64,000 bases of DNA from Mycolicibacterium cosmeticum (GTDB taxonomy: Bacteria; Actinomycetota; Actinomycetes; Mycobacteriales; Mycobacteriaceae), in NCBI RefSeq assembly GCF_000613185.1, contig NZ_CCBB010000003.1, positions 1,116,001 to 1,180,000 on the forward strand, written 5' to 3'. The notes beneath the pieces are model-generated. The model saw nothing but the letters and a program-made list of their open reading frames with translations. It made no database searches and had not been told where the DNA came from. Below, one piece after another: positions 28,698 to 37,017 of this stretch (position 1 is the stretch's first letter; the number at the start of each line of letters is the position of its first letter). Made by a program: the position numbers and the translations under genes.

Positions 28698-30122
28698 TCA
28701 AAATGGTGGTGGTTCGTCATGGGCGGCGATCCAGGCTTCGTGTTCTCGGCGTTGTTGTTCGAGGCGGTGGTGGTTGGCGGCGCGTTCGGCGTTGATGCGG
28801 CGGGTGTGTTCGTCGGTTCGGCTGCGTGATCGGCGGGGCATTTTGTGGCAGCGTCCCGGGGTGGCGGGGGTGGGTGTGGTCGCGGGTGTGCCGGTGGGGT
28901 TGGCCAGGGCGGGGAACCAGTGGGCGCCTTCTGGTTCGGTGAGGTAGGTGTGTCCCGTGGGGGTGGTCCAGATGACGGTGCCGTCGGGTAGTTGGTGGTC
29001 GTGCCAGCCGGTGTGGAAGGTCTTCAAGAGATGATGGAATCTGCACAGGCACTTTAGGTTTGACGGGTGTGTGGGCCCGGCGGGGTAGGGCACGGTGTGG
29101 TCGATATCGCAGTCCCAGGCCGGTGCATCGCAGCCGGGGAATCGGCAGGTCATGTCGCGGCAGCGGATGAAGTCGGCCAGTGCGGCCGCGGGGCGGTAGC
29201 CGGGTTGGGCCCCGGCAGGTATGCGCAGTTCGCGCCGGTTGGCGGTGGCGGCCAGGTCTTTGAGGATGTCGGCGGGCAGGGCGCCGTAGCCGGGCAGATA
29301 CGCCGGGCGCTCTGATTCGCCGTCGAGGGTGGTGGTGTCGGCGATGACGTGGATCGTCACTCCGACGGTGGGGGGCGTCGCGGGCGCGGTGCGGGCCGGG
29401 CAGGTGGGGTTGTCGCAGTGGCAGGGTGGGTGTTGGCCGGTGGCGATGGCGGCGAACGCGTCGGCGCGGCGTTGGTCTTTGGTGCGGGTGTCGGCCGGGC
29501 ATCGTTGTTCGGCGCGGGTGTCGAGCAGGGTGTCCCAGGCGGTGGCGGCCAGGGCGTCGATGTTGGCCCACACGCCGCCCATGCCGGGTTGGGTGGGGGT
29601 GATATCGACGTAGCGGTCGCGGCGGGGCCGGTCGGGATCACGCACGCCGATGGGGTCACAAGACGCGATGACCTGGTCGATGCGTTGCTCGATTTTCGGG
29701 CCGGACAGCCGTACCCAGCGGGCAGCCTTGCGGGCCAGCTGGGTGTCGATGCGGGCCATCAGGGTGGGGTCGGTGATCAGTTCGGTGCGGGCGACGATGG
29801 TGGCGATCATGCGGTGGTCGAGGACGCCGGTGGCGTAGACGGCGGCCACCTGGGGCAGGCGGGTGCGCAGGGTGATGGCCATTTTGACTTGGGCTTCGGC
29901 GCGTTTGCGGCTGATGGCCAGGGCGGTGGCGACTTCGGCGACCAGGCTGAGGTGTCCATCGATGGCCCAGCACAGTTTTTCGGTGTCGTCGTCGGGGGCC
30001 AGGGTTTCGTAGAGGTCGCCGATGGCGGCCAGCCGGCGGGCGCTGGCGGTGTTTTCGGCGCGGGCGGCAGCGCTCATCTGGTCCACCGCGGTGGCGGCCC
30101 GCTCGCGAGATTTATCGAACAT
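28698..30122 (-). CDS. DUF222/HNH endonuclease-domain protein (13E12 family)
   Basis: 474 residues from ATG 30122, giving MFDKSRERAATAVDQM; GTG codons at 30131 and 30146 are alternatives. An N-terminal DUF222 helical region (about 20-300) is followed by an HNH nuclease motif near residues 350-400: RCRDMTCRFPGC, DIDHTVPYPAGPTHPSNL and CRFHH, with Cys pairs that would hold zinc. The C-terminus is Pro/Thr-rich, then charged. This is the REP13E12-like family that is present in many divergent copies in mycobacterial genomes and is often SOS controlled. The substrate is unknown. A perfect SOS box covers its start codon. It lies as a probable insertion between the two halves of the pca island. Confidence 0.87.
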   Translation of the reverse strand: MFDKSRERAATAVDQMSAAARAENTASARRLAAIGDLYETLAPDDDTEKLCWAIDGHLSLVAEVATALAISRKRAEAQVKMAITLRTRLPQVAAVYATGVLDHRMIATIVARTELITDPTLMARIDTQLARKAARWVRLSGPKIEQRIDQVIASCDPIGVRDPDRPRRDRYVDITPTQPGMGGVWANIDALAATAWDTLLDTRAEQRCPADTRTKDQRRADAFAAIATGQHPPCHCDNPTCPARTAPATPPTVGVTIHVIADTTTLDGESERPAYLPGYGALPADILKDLAATANRRELRIPAGAQPGYRPAAALADFIRCRDMTCRFPGCDAPAWDCDIDHTVPYPAGPTHPSNLKCLCRFHHLLKTFHTGWHDHQLPDGTVIWTTPTGHTYLTEPEGAHWFPALANPTGTPATTPTPATPGRCHKMPRRSRSRTDEHTRRINAERAANHHRLEQQRREHEAWIAAHDEPPPF

Positions 30123-30130
30123 GTGTTCGA
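30115..30130 (-). promoter_or_regulatory. LexA SOS box over the HNH start codon
   Basis: TCGAAC-N4-GTTCGA (16 bases, full palindromic arms) is the mycobacterial LexA-binding consensus. The start codon ATG 30122-30120 lies within it, so bound LexA would sit on the translation start and close to a leaderless or short-leader transcript start. SOS boxes in front of 13E12-family genes are documented in M. tuberculosis. Confidence 0.88.
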
Positions 30131-30256
30131 CACTACTCGTGCCCACCGACGCGTCGCCGCATCAAATCCGGCCCGCTGCCATCCTCGTCGCTTAGCGCGG
30201 CTAGCAGATAGCCGACCTAACCGACGGGAATGCCCCGCACCACTCGGTGGGCGACC

Positions 30257-30619
30257 TCAGGGCACCCGCGTCCACGGCTGACAGTTCTGCGACTCGAACG
30301 CTTTCACCCCGACAGGGATGTTCGCGAACATCGGGCCGATGGACGTATTCGTCTGGACGACATGGTCCTTGGCCGCATCGGGGGTGCTGTAGGTGAACCA
30401 GGCGCACATCGAATCCTGGGTTGGCACATCGTTGATCCACACGCCCCAGACCGATCCGGACCCGTCCGTGTGATAGAGCCCGGGTGCGATGTCGGTTCCG
30501 ACCCGGAACACACCGTTGCCCGGAATCGGGTCCAGCGGCTCGGCGAAGGCCGGGGGCGCCCACGCAACGGCCGCCATGCTCACCACGAGCACCACCGAAA
30601 CACCAGCAACCGCGGCCAT
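30257..30619 (-). CDS. Small secreted protein, function unknown
   Basis: 120 residues from ATG 30619. A clear Sec signal peptide covers about residues 1-28 (hydrophobic core VAGVSVVLVVSMAAVAW, likely cleavage after AFA). The mature 92 residues open with GNGVFRVGTDIAPGLYHTDG, a motif that recurs in mycobacterial secreted proteins, and contain two Cys (CAW and NCQPW) that may form a disulfide. There is no transmembrane segment or catalytic motif. It starts 14 bases after the M15 peptidase-like gene, so the two are probably cotranscribed and both exported. Confidence 0.72.
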   Translation of the reverse strand: MAAVAGVSVVLVVSMAAVAWAPPAFAEPLDPIPGNGVFRVGTDIAPGLYHTDGSGSVWGVWINDVPTQDSMCAWFTYSTPDAAKDHVVQTNTSIGPMFANIPVGVKAFESQNCQPWTRVP

Positions 30620-30633
30620 AGCCGAGCGTATGC

Positions 30634-31140
30634 TCAGCCCGCGGCGTCCGGCAACAGCGCCGGGCAGTTCCCGTAGGCGTCGGCGGTCAGCTCGAAATGC
30701 CACAGCTCGTTGGCATACGTCCGGCACAACCCGAACCGCGCACCGTTGGCGATCAGCCACTGGTCCGCACCGGTCCCGCCGACGTCGACCGCCTCACCGA
30801 CGACGTGCTTGGAGTGCTCGGGCGTCTGCACGAACTGCCGGGCCGCGGCGACGCTGCCGTAGGTGGCCACCGCGTCGTCGAGCAGCCGTTGCTGGAACTC
30901 GGGGGAGCGCCAGCCGGAGGTGACGGTCATCGTGATGCCGTCGGCCGCGGCCGCGGTGGTGGCGTTCTGGATGGCGCTCAGCAGCGCCGGTTCCAGCCGG
31001 CCGATGGCGGGATTCTGCACGTCGAAGGCGGTCAACACCTGATCGCCGGACAGCGACCCGTCCGCGGTGTCCGCGTGTGCGACCGGGGCCGCGCACAGGG
31101 CGCCCACGGCCAGCGCACCGACCGCCATCATCATCCGCAT
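30634..31140 (-). CDS. Secreted M15 peptidase-like (VanY/D-Ala-D-Ala carboxypeptidase fold)
   Basis: 168 residues from ATG 31140. A signal peptide is seen at about residues 1-23 (MRMMMAVGALAVGALCAAPVAHA). The mature part has the M15 zinc-site pattern: His and Asp in SKHVVGEAVDVGG (His-x6-Asp), and Glu-x2-His in NELWHFEL. SGWRSPEFQQRLLDDAV is also typical of the VanY/DacB group. Such enzymes trim the terminal D-Ala or cleave cell-wall peptides outside the membrane. The substrate is inferred from the family only. The next gene downstream encodes another small secreted protein. Confidence 0.82.
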   Translation of the reverse strand: MRMMMAVGALAVGALCAAPVAHADTADGSLSGDQVLTAFDVQNPAIGRLEPALLSAIQNATTAAAADGITMTVTSGWRSPEFQQRLLDDAVATYGSVAAARQFVQTPEHSKHVVGEAVDVGGTGADQWLIANGARFGLCRTYANELWHFELTADAYGNCPALLPDAAG

Positions 31141-31145
31141 GGCCC

Positions 31146-31550
31146 TCAGCCTACGTCCGGCGACGGGAACACCCCGTCGACATAACGCCAGGCACCGTCC
31201 TTGCCGCGCCGGAAGCGGCTGCGCTCGTGCAGGATGCGCCGACGCCCGTCGGCGACGTACTGGGCACGGAACTCCACGATGCCGGACGCGTCGCCGGGGC
31301 CACCCGCCTCGGTGTCGACGATCTGTAGCCGCCGCCAGGTGATCGTGTCGTCCAGCTCGAGCGAGGCGGGTCGGGTGCCCCGGTCCCAACTGGACATCAA
31401 GTAGTCGGCCAATCCCAGCGCGTACGCGCTGAATCGGGACCGCATCAGGGCTTCGGCCGTCGGCGCCGTCTGCTCACCTCGGTGCAGCGGCCCGCAGCAG
31501 CGGTCGTAGTCGGTGCCCGACCCGCACGGGCACGGGTCACTGTCGCGCAC
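31146..31550 (-). CDS. YchJ-family (UPF0225) SEC-C motif protein
   Basis: 134 residues from GTG 31550. The N-terminal SEC-C zinc motif DPCPCGSGTDYDRCCGPLH is followed by the YchJ NTF2-like domain with ALMRSRFSAYALGLADYLMSSWD and VEFRAQYVADGR. The family is widespread and its function is not established; the zinc motif resembles that at the C-terminus of many SecA proteins. Its start overlaps the 3' end of the upstream LysR gene by 14 bases, so it is probably the last but unrelated member of that transcript. Confidence 0.87.
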   Translation of the reverse strand: MRDSDPCPCGSGTDYDRCCGPLHRGEQTAPTAEALMRSRFSAYALGLADYLMSSWDRGTRPASLELDDTITWRRLQIVDTEAGGPGDASGIVEFRAQYVADGRRRILHERSRFRRGKDGAWRYVDGVFPSPDVG

Positions 31551-32454
31551 GCGCCACCGCCACGCCGCCGGCGATCTCATCCACCAGGGCCTCCAGCTCC
31601 GGTCGGTCGGCCAGCCACGACAACGCGATTTTCGCGGGCGCCCAAGTGCTTTCGTCGATGGGGATGAGCTTGAATTCCGGCGGCGAGAAGATCCGCCCGA
31701 TGAACGACGCCGGTGCATAACTCACCAGCGCCACCAGGTGACGGTTGAACACCTGGGTGGCCATCTCCAGCTCACCGCCGAGCTGGCCGGTGGTGCGCAC
31801 GATCCTGGTGACGCCGCGGGCGTTGAGCCCGCGCGTCAATCCGGCCAGCACCACCGGATTCGGCCGGGCGAAATCGATCACCACATCACGGTCGCGCAGC
31901 TGTTCGATGCACACCACCTCGTGGGCGGCCAGCGGATCGTCGTGGCGCACCGCGATCGCCCCCTGATACCGCGCGACGACGCGGTGGCGCAGGCGCTGGT
32001 CCGGTGACGGCAGATGAATCAATCCCAGCTCGAGATGCCGGGCCACCAACTTGGCGGTCACCTCGGCCGCCGAACCCGGCACGCTGAACTCGGTCGGCAC
32101 CGCCATGGTGGCGACGGTGCTCTCCAGCAGGGCAAGGAAATCCGACGGCGCGTAGGCGGTGGCACCGATGCGCACCGGAGTCGCGGCGCCGGTGATGCGC
32201 GCCGCCGTCGCCTTCAGATCGTCGACCCGGCGCAGGATGTCGCGCGCCGGTCCGAGCATCTGTGCGCCCAGCGCCGTGAGCCGCACGTCGTGGTAATTGC
32301 GTTCGAACAACGCCCCGCCGAGCTCGCGTTCGAGCAGTTTGATCTGCTTGCTCAGCGGGGGCGGGGTGATCATCAACCGGTCGGCGGCACGCTTGAAGTG
32401 CAGCTCGTCGGCGACCGCGACGAAGTACCGCAACCGGGTGACGTCGATACCCAT
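31537..32454 (-). CDS. LysR-type regulator at the end of the catabolic operon
   Basis: 305 residues from ATG 32454. The DNA-binding domain is at residues 5-65 (LRYFVAVADELHFKRAADRLMITPPPLSKQIKLLE) and the effector domain spans 95-300. It lies 23 bases after the fused CoA-transferase gene, on the same strand, rather than divergent from a target. It may control the acyl-CoA dehydrogenase/CoA-transferase part of the operon, but the target and effector are unknown. It is not a close match to the LysR protein beside pcaF. Confidence 0.85.
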   Translation of the reverse strand: MGIDVTRLRYFVAVADELHFKRAADRLMITPPPLSKQIKLLERELGGALFERNYHDVRLTALGAQMLGPARDILRRVDDLKATAARITGAATPVRIGATAYAPSDFLALLESTVATMAVPTEFSVPGSAAEVTAKLVARHLELGLIHLPSPDQRLRHRVVARYQGAIAVRHDDPLAAHEVVCIEQLRDRDVVIDFARPNPVVLAGLTRGLNARGVTRIVRTTGQLGGELEMATQVFNRHLVALVSYAPASFIGRIFSPPEFKLIPIDESTWAPAKIALSWLADRPELEALVDEIAGGVAVARARQ

Positions 32455-32477
32455 GATCCCCGCATCGTACGAGGTGG

Positions 32478-34712
32478 TCAGTGCCCGGCCGTCTCCAGCA
32501 CTCCGCGAGCGATCAGTTCGTCGATCTCGGTGTCGGTCAAACCCAGGAGATCACGCGCGATCTCGCGGGTCTGCTCGCCCAGCAGCGGGGCCTGGCGCAG
32601 CGGTGGATCGGCGATGCGCTCGGCATGCACCTGAACGTTTTCCAGGATGAACGGTTCGGCCCCGTGCGGATGCAGCTCCTCGCGGAAAGCACGGCGCGCC
32701 ACGTAGTACTCCCAATCCGGGAGGTCGGCGGCGTGGAACACCGCGCCCGCGGGAACGCCCGCGGCCTGCAGCAGCTCCATGGCCGCCACGGGCGTGTGCC
32801 GGGCCGTCCAGGCCGCCAGGTCCTCGTCACCGATCACCGTGCGCAGCGCCGATTCGTCGGACGCATCCCGCGCCGTCACCGCGATCCAGGCGTCCTCGCC
32901 GGCGGCCGGGAACAGCCCCCACGACACGGTCGGTTCGGCCGGCACCTCGCCGGCGATCTCGGCGGCCAGGTGGCTCAGCATCACCTCCGACTGCGCCACG
33001 CTGACCGCGCCGCCGGTGCCGGTGCGTTCCCGGCGCACCAGCACGGCCATGGCGCTCAGTGCGCCGATGCGGGCGGCGACATGGTCGGGATAGACGGTGA
33101 CGGTGTCGCAGAACGTGTCCTTAGCGCCCGGATACACCCACAGGTCGGTGACGCCGGCGGCCGCACGGACCAACGGGCCGTAGCCCATCCGTGCCGCCCA
33201 GGGGCCGGTGGGCCCGAACGCCGAACTGTCCACCACCACGATGCCCGGATTGATCGTGGCCAGGGTGGCATGGTCCATGCCGAGCGCCGCCGCCACCCCG
33301 GGTTTGAAGTTGGTCAGCACCACATCGGACATCTCGACGAGCCGGTGGGCCAGCGCACGCCCCTCGGCGCCCCGCAGGTCGATGCCGATGGACCGCTTGT
33401 TGCGATGCCCGGCCGCGTAGGTGTGGCTCACCGACGTCAGGCTGCCGCGCAGACCGTCGGGGAACGCCGAATTCTCGATCTTCACCACATCGGCGCCCAG
33501 GTCGCCCAGCAGCCGGCCGGTGTCGGCGCCCACCACGATCACCCCGAGGTCCAGCACCCGCAGCCCCTCGAGCGGAAGGCCTTCGTCGCGGCGCGGGCGC
33601 GCACCCAGAATCGGTGCACCAGAGGGTCGTTGCGCCACAAAAGCCGAGGCCGTCAGCGCGCTGGCCCGGTGGCCGTCGATCTCGACGATCCCGATCGGGA
33701 CCGGCGCGCGACGTCCCGCCCCGAGGTCCACCTCGCGGAACAGGCCGCGTTGGGAGACCTGTTCGGTGCGCAACGCCTCGGGCAGCGTCAGCACCGCCGC
33801 GGTGGGCACGCCGTGCCGCTGGCCCTCGGCCTCCAGTTCGGTCCGGGTCCGGTCGGCGCAGAACCGGCCGATGGCGGCCAATAGGGCGGGTGAGCCCAGG
33901 CGCACCCGCAGGCTGTCGAAGGACGGATCGGTGAACTCCTCGGGCCGACCCATCCAGGTCAACATGCCGTGCCATTGCCGCTTGGCCAGCAGGCAGATCC
34001 GGATGTGGCCGTCCTTGCACGGGATGATCGGGTACCGCAGCTGCTCGGCGTTCCAGTCGCGGCGTTGCGCATTCAGCGCCACCCCGCCCGAGGCCGTCCC
34101 GGCCGTCCCGAACGGCGGGTCCAGGGTTTGCATCGCGCCGTCGAGCACCGCGAAGTCGATGAGATCACCCGTCCCGGTGCGTAATCGGTCCAGCAGCACG
34201 CTCATGGTCAGCACCGCGGCCTGTGCCGCGGCTACCTGGTAGGGCAGTTGGCTTCCCGGTGGCACCAGCGGTGCCCGCCCGGGGATGCCGGACCGGGACA
34301 GCTCGCTGGTCAGTGCGTGCAGCACCGGTGTGGTGGCCTGCCAGCCGCGGAACCGGTTGTCCCGGCCGAAATCGCTGATCGACAGGATCACCAGGGCGGG
34401 GTGATCGGCGCGAATCGTCTTGACCGACAACATTCTTTCGGCAACCGAACCGGGCGCGGTGTTCTCGATGAGAATGTCGGCCTCGGCGAGCAGGCGCCGC
34501 CAGTCCGCCGGGTCCACTGCCGCGGGTGTCATGCCGTGCCGGTTGATCGCCGTGGCCAACGGCGCCCGTTCGGCGACGGGTTCGGTGACCCCGGACAGCG
34601 CCACGGGGGTGACGCCGGCGCCGAGGTCGGCGAGCAGCCGGCCCACCGCGGTCATCGGCCCGGACGACAGGTCCAGCACCGTCACCCCGGACAGCGGCGG
34701 GTCGTAACCCAT
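32478..34712 (-). CDS. Tandem-domain class III (CaiB/BaiF-type) CoA-transferase
   Basis: 744 residues, about twice the usual 380-400, from ATG 34712. Two full class III CoA-transferase domains are fused (about 1-370 and 380-744). In the second, Asp543 in VYPDHVAARIGAL sits where the catalytic Asp that forms the acyl anhydride should be. In the first, the aligned stretch reads LPYQVAA and has Tyr158 instead, so only the second half is expected to be catalytic. It should activate a carboxylic acid by moving CoA from another thioester. It overlaps the acyl-CoA dehydrogenase gene upstream by 3 bases. The acid is not known; the place in a quinate/protocatechuate operon suggests an alicyclic or aromatic plant acid. 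Confidence 0.83.
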   Translation of the reverse strand: MGYDPPLSGVTVLDLSSGPMTAVGRLLADLGAGVTPVALSGVTEPVAERAPLATAINRHGMTPAAVDPADWRRLLAEADILIENTAPGSVAERMLSVKTIRADHPALVILSISDFGRDNRFRGWQATTPVLHALTSELSRSGIPGRAPLVPPGSQLPYQVAAAQAAVLTMSVLLDRLRTGTGDLIDFAVLDGAMQTLDPPFGTAGTASGGVALNAQRRDWNAEQLRYPIIPCKDGHIRICLLAKRQWHGMLTWMGRPEEFTDPSFDSLRVRLGSPALLAAIGRFCADRTRTELEAEGQRHGVPTAAVLTLPEALRTEQVSQRGLFREVDLGAGRRAPVPIGIVEIDGHRASALTASAFVAQRPSGAPILGARPRRDEGLPLEGLRVLDLGVIVVGADTGRLLGDLGADVVKIENSAFPDGLRGSLTSVSHTYAAGHRNKRSIGIDLRGAEGRALAHRLVEMSDVVLTNFKPGVAAALGMDHATLATINPGIVVVDSSAFGPTGPWAARMGYGPLVRAAAGVTDLWVYPGAKDTFCDTVTVYPDHVAARIGALSAMAVLVRRERTGTGGAVSVAQSEVMLSHLAAEIAGEVPAEPTVSWGLFPAAGEDAWIAVTARDASDESALRTVIGDEDLAAWTARHTPVAAMELLQAAGVPAGAVFHAADLPDWEYYVARRAFREELHPHGAEPFILENVQVHAERIADPPLRQAPLLGEQTREIARDLLGLTDTEIDELIARGVLETAGH

Positions 34713-35884
34713 CAGGATCTCCGGGCCTGACGGAACGGGATGTCGCGGTCCACCTCGGGTTCCTTGGGCAGTCCGAGCACCCGCTCGCCGATGATGTTGC
34801 GCTGGATCTGGTCGGTGCCACCGCCGATCGAGGTGAAGAAGGCGTTGAGCGCCAGGAAGTTCACGTCATCGGCTTCGGCGTTGTCGGGGCCGGCCAGCAG
34901 CGCCTCGGCACCGATGATCTCCGTCTTCAGCGCTGCCTCGGCGTGCAGGATGCGCGACATCGCCAGCTTGCCCAGCGACATGACGGAGCTCGACGTGCCC
35001 TGGGCTGTCTCGGCTTTCGCGCGGGCGTTGTTGAGCGCGTTGAGTTCCCGAAGGGCCAGTACCTGGGCGAGGTCTCTGCGAATCACCGGGTCGTCGAGGC
35101 GGTCGTGGTCGCGGGCCAGTTCGATCAGGCTGTCGGCGCGGGTCCGGTTGCGGGATCCGCGGCCGGTGTCACCCATGATCGATCGCTCGTAGGCCAGCGC
35201 GGTCTGCAGCACCCGCCAGCCGTTGCCGGCACCGCCGAGCAGATGGCTGTCGGGCACGCGTGCGTCGGTGAGGAACACCTCGTTGAAGTGGGACTCGCCG
35301 GTGATCTGCACCAGCGGCCGCACCTCGATCCCGGGCTGGCGCATCGGGATCACGAAGAAGCTGATTCCCTTGTGCTTGGGTACATCCCAGTCGGTGCGCG
35401 CCACCAGCAGGCCGTATTCGGCGGTCAGCGCCCCCGAGGTCCACACCTTCTGGCCGTTGACCACCCAGTCATCGCGGTCGCGGACGGCCGTGGTGCTCAC
35501 GGCGGCCAGATCCGAGCCGGCGCCCGGCTCGCTGTAGAGCAGGCACGTGCGGGAGCGTTCGGTCAGGAACCCGCGCAGCAGTGCGGTTTTGAGGGCGTCG
35601 CCGCCGAATTTCAGGATGGTGTTGGCCGCGATGTTGTACTTGTCCTGCCGGGCCCCGGGTGCCTTGACGGCCCGGAATTCCCGTTCGATGACGGCGGCCG
35701 ACTCGTGCGGGTAGGCCCGGCCGAACCATTCGGTGGGGTAGGTGGGGACGGCGTAACCGGCGTCGAGCACCTTCTCCAGCCAGGCGATCTTCTCCGGTGA
35801 ACTGGTCCACGGGTCAACGGTTTTCGGTAGTCCGGTCCAGTGCTCGGCCAGCCAGGCCCGGACCTCGGTGGTCAACTCGTCCAT
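34712..35884 (-). CDS. Acyl-CoA dehydrogenase, first of a pair
   Basis: 390 residues from ATG 35884. It has the ACAD layout: helical N-terminus, a beta domain with YSEPGAGSDLAAVST and WVVNGQKVWTSGA that contacts FAD and the thioester, and a C-terminal helical domain with IGGGTDQIQRNIIGERVLGL. It is close to the mycobacterial FadE group used for ring- and side-chain degradation of steroids and related acids. The neighbouring, shorter ACAD gene, 1 base apart, suggests a heteromeric alpha2-beta2 enzyme as in steroid catabolism. The substrate is unknown. Confidence 0.87.
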   Translation of the reverse strand: MDELTTEVRAWLAEHWTGLPKTVDPWTSSPEKIAWLEKVLDAGYAVPTYPTEWFGRAYPHESAAVIEREFRAVKAPGARQDKYNIAANTILKFGGDALKTALLRGFLTERSRTCLLYSEPGAGSDLAAVSTTAVRDRDDWVVNGQKVWTSGALTAEYGLLVARTDWDVPKHKGISFFVIPMRQPGIEVRPLVQITGESHFNEVFLTDARVPDSHLLGGAGNGWRVLQTALAYERSIMGDTGRGSRNRTRADSLIELARDHDRLDDPVIRRDLAQVLALRELNALNNARAKAETAQGTSSSVMSLGKLAMSRILHAEAALKTEIIGAEALLAGPDNAEADDVNFLALNAFFTSIGGGTDQIQRNIIGERVLGLPKEPEVDRDIPFRQARRS

Positions 35885-35885
35885 C

Positions 35886-36938
35886 TCAGCCTCCCTTGGC
35901 CACCAGGTAGCGTTCCCGGAACTGCGCGGGACTGCCGAACAACTGCATTCCGGTGCGGGCCCGGCGCAGGTATCGGTGCGCCGGGTGCTCCCAGGTGAAC
36001 CCGATGCCCCCGTGCATCTGGATGGCCTGCATGGCCGTCGTGTGATAGGCCTGCGCACAAGTGAATCCGGCCAGGGCGACAGCTGCCTCGGCGTCCTCGG
36101 AGCCGAACCGGGCCGCCGCGTGCTGCGCGGCGGAGGTGGCCGATTCGACCTCGAGCAGCAAATCGGCGGCCATGTGCTTGAGCGCCTGGAAACTGCCGAT
36201 GGGCCTGCCGAACTGGATCCGCGTCTTCAGATAGTCGACGGTCATCTCGAAGATGCGCCGGGCGCCGCCGGCCTGCTCACCGGCCAGCGCGGTCACGGCG
36301 AGGTCGAGCGCGTGCTGCACCGCGTCCCAACCCGCGGTGCCGATCCGGCGGGCGGGTACCCCGTCGAAGGTGAAGGTGGACAACGGGACCGAGGGGTCGA
36401 ACACCGTCGCGGCCATCCGTTGCAGTCCGGGAGCGTCCGGCGCCACGTCGAAGATGCCGATCTCGTGGCCCACCCGGGCCGCCACCAGCAGCACGTCGGC
36501 GACCTGCCCGTGCAGCACGTAATGGGCGGTGCCGCGCAGCGTGTCGTCGTCGGCGCGTACCGCCACCCCGCCGGGGGACCAGGTGCCGGCGGCGCCGGTC
36601 AACGCGACGGTGCCGATGACCGAGCCGTCGGCCAGGCCCGGCAGCAAGCGACGGTGGTCCTGCTCGCTGCCGGCCGCCGTCACGAGCGCGACGGTCAGCA
36701 CCGCGCTGGCCAGGAACGGTGCATCGAGCAGGGCCGCCCCGATCTCCTCGGCCACCGCCTCCACTTCCTGCGCACCCAGACCCACGCCGCCGTATGCGGG
36801 GTCCACGAGCAGGCCCGCCACCCCCTGGGCGGCCAGTTTCTGCCAGATGGCCGGGTCGGAGCCGTCCGTCGCCTGCCGGGACAGCAGCTCCCGCACCGCC
36901 GAGCGCAGCTCCGCGCGTTCGGCCACGCTGATCGTCAT
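35886..36938 (-). CDS. Acyl-CoA dehydrogenase, second of a pair
   Basis: 350 residues from ATG 36938; no strong ribosome-binding site was found and ATG 36977 or 36974 is possible. It is shorter than its partner. The middle domain lacks a clear copy of the GAGSDLA-type motif, while the C-terminal domain keeps RIQFGRPIGSFQALKHMAADLL and QMHGGIGFTWEH. Such unequal pairs in actinobacteria usually form one heteromeric dehydrogenase with a single kind of active site. It lies 79 bases after pcaC; that gap holds GTTTCCGAAAGGGAAC-like symmetry but no sure promoter. Confidence 0.84.
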   Translation of the reverse strand: MTISVAERAELRSAVRELLSRQATDGSDPAIWQKLAAQGVAGLLVDPAYGGVGLGAQEVEAVAEEIGAALLDAPFLASAVLTVALVTAAGSEQDHRRLLPGLADGSVIGTVALTGAAGTWSPGGVAVRADDDTLRGTAHYVLHGQVADVLLVAARVGHEIGIFDVAPDAPGLQRMAATVFDPSVPLSTFTFDGVPARRIGTAGWDAVQHALDLAVTALAGEQAGGARRIFEMTVDYLKTRIQFGRPIGSFQALKHMAADLLLEVESATSAAQHAAARFGSEDAEAAVALAGFTCAQAYHTTAMQAIQMHGGIGFTWEHPAHRYLRRARTGMQLFGSPAQFRERYLVAKGG

Positions 36939-37017
36939 GGGTCCATGCAACGGGACCGGGGCCACGATGTACATCATGCTTTGCGACACCGATACGTTTC
37001 CGAAAGGGAACCGTGTG

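Noticed and set aside
28698..30146. HNH gene as a transposase or insertion sequence
   Set aside because: No terminal inverted repeats or transposase motif; DUF222 plus HNH fits the 13E12 family instead.
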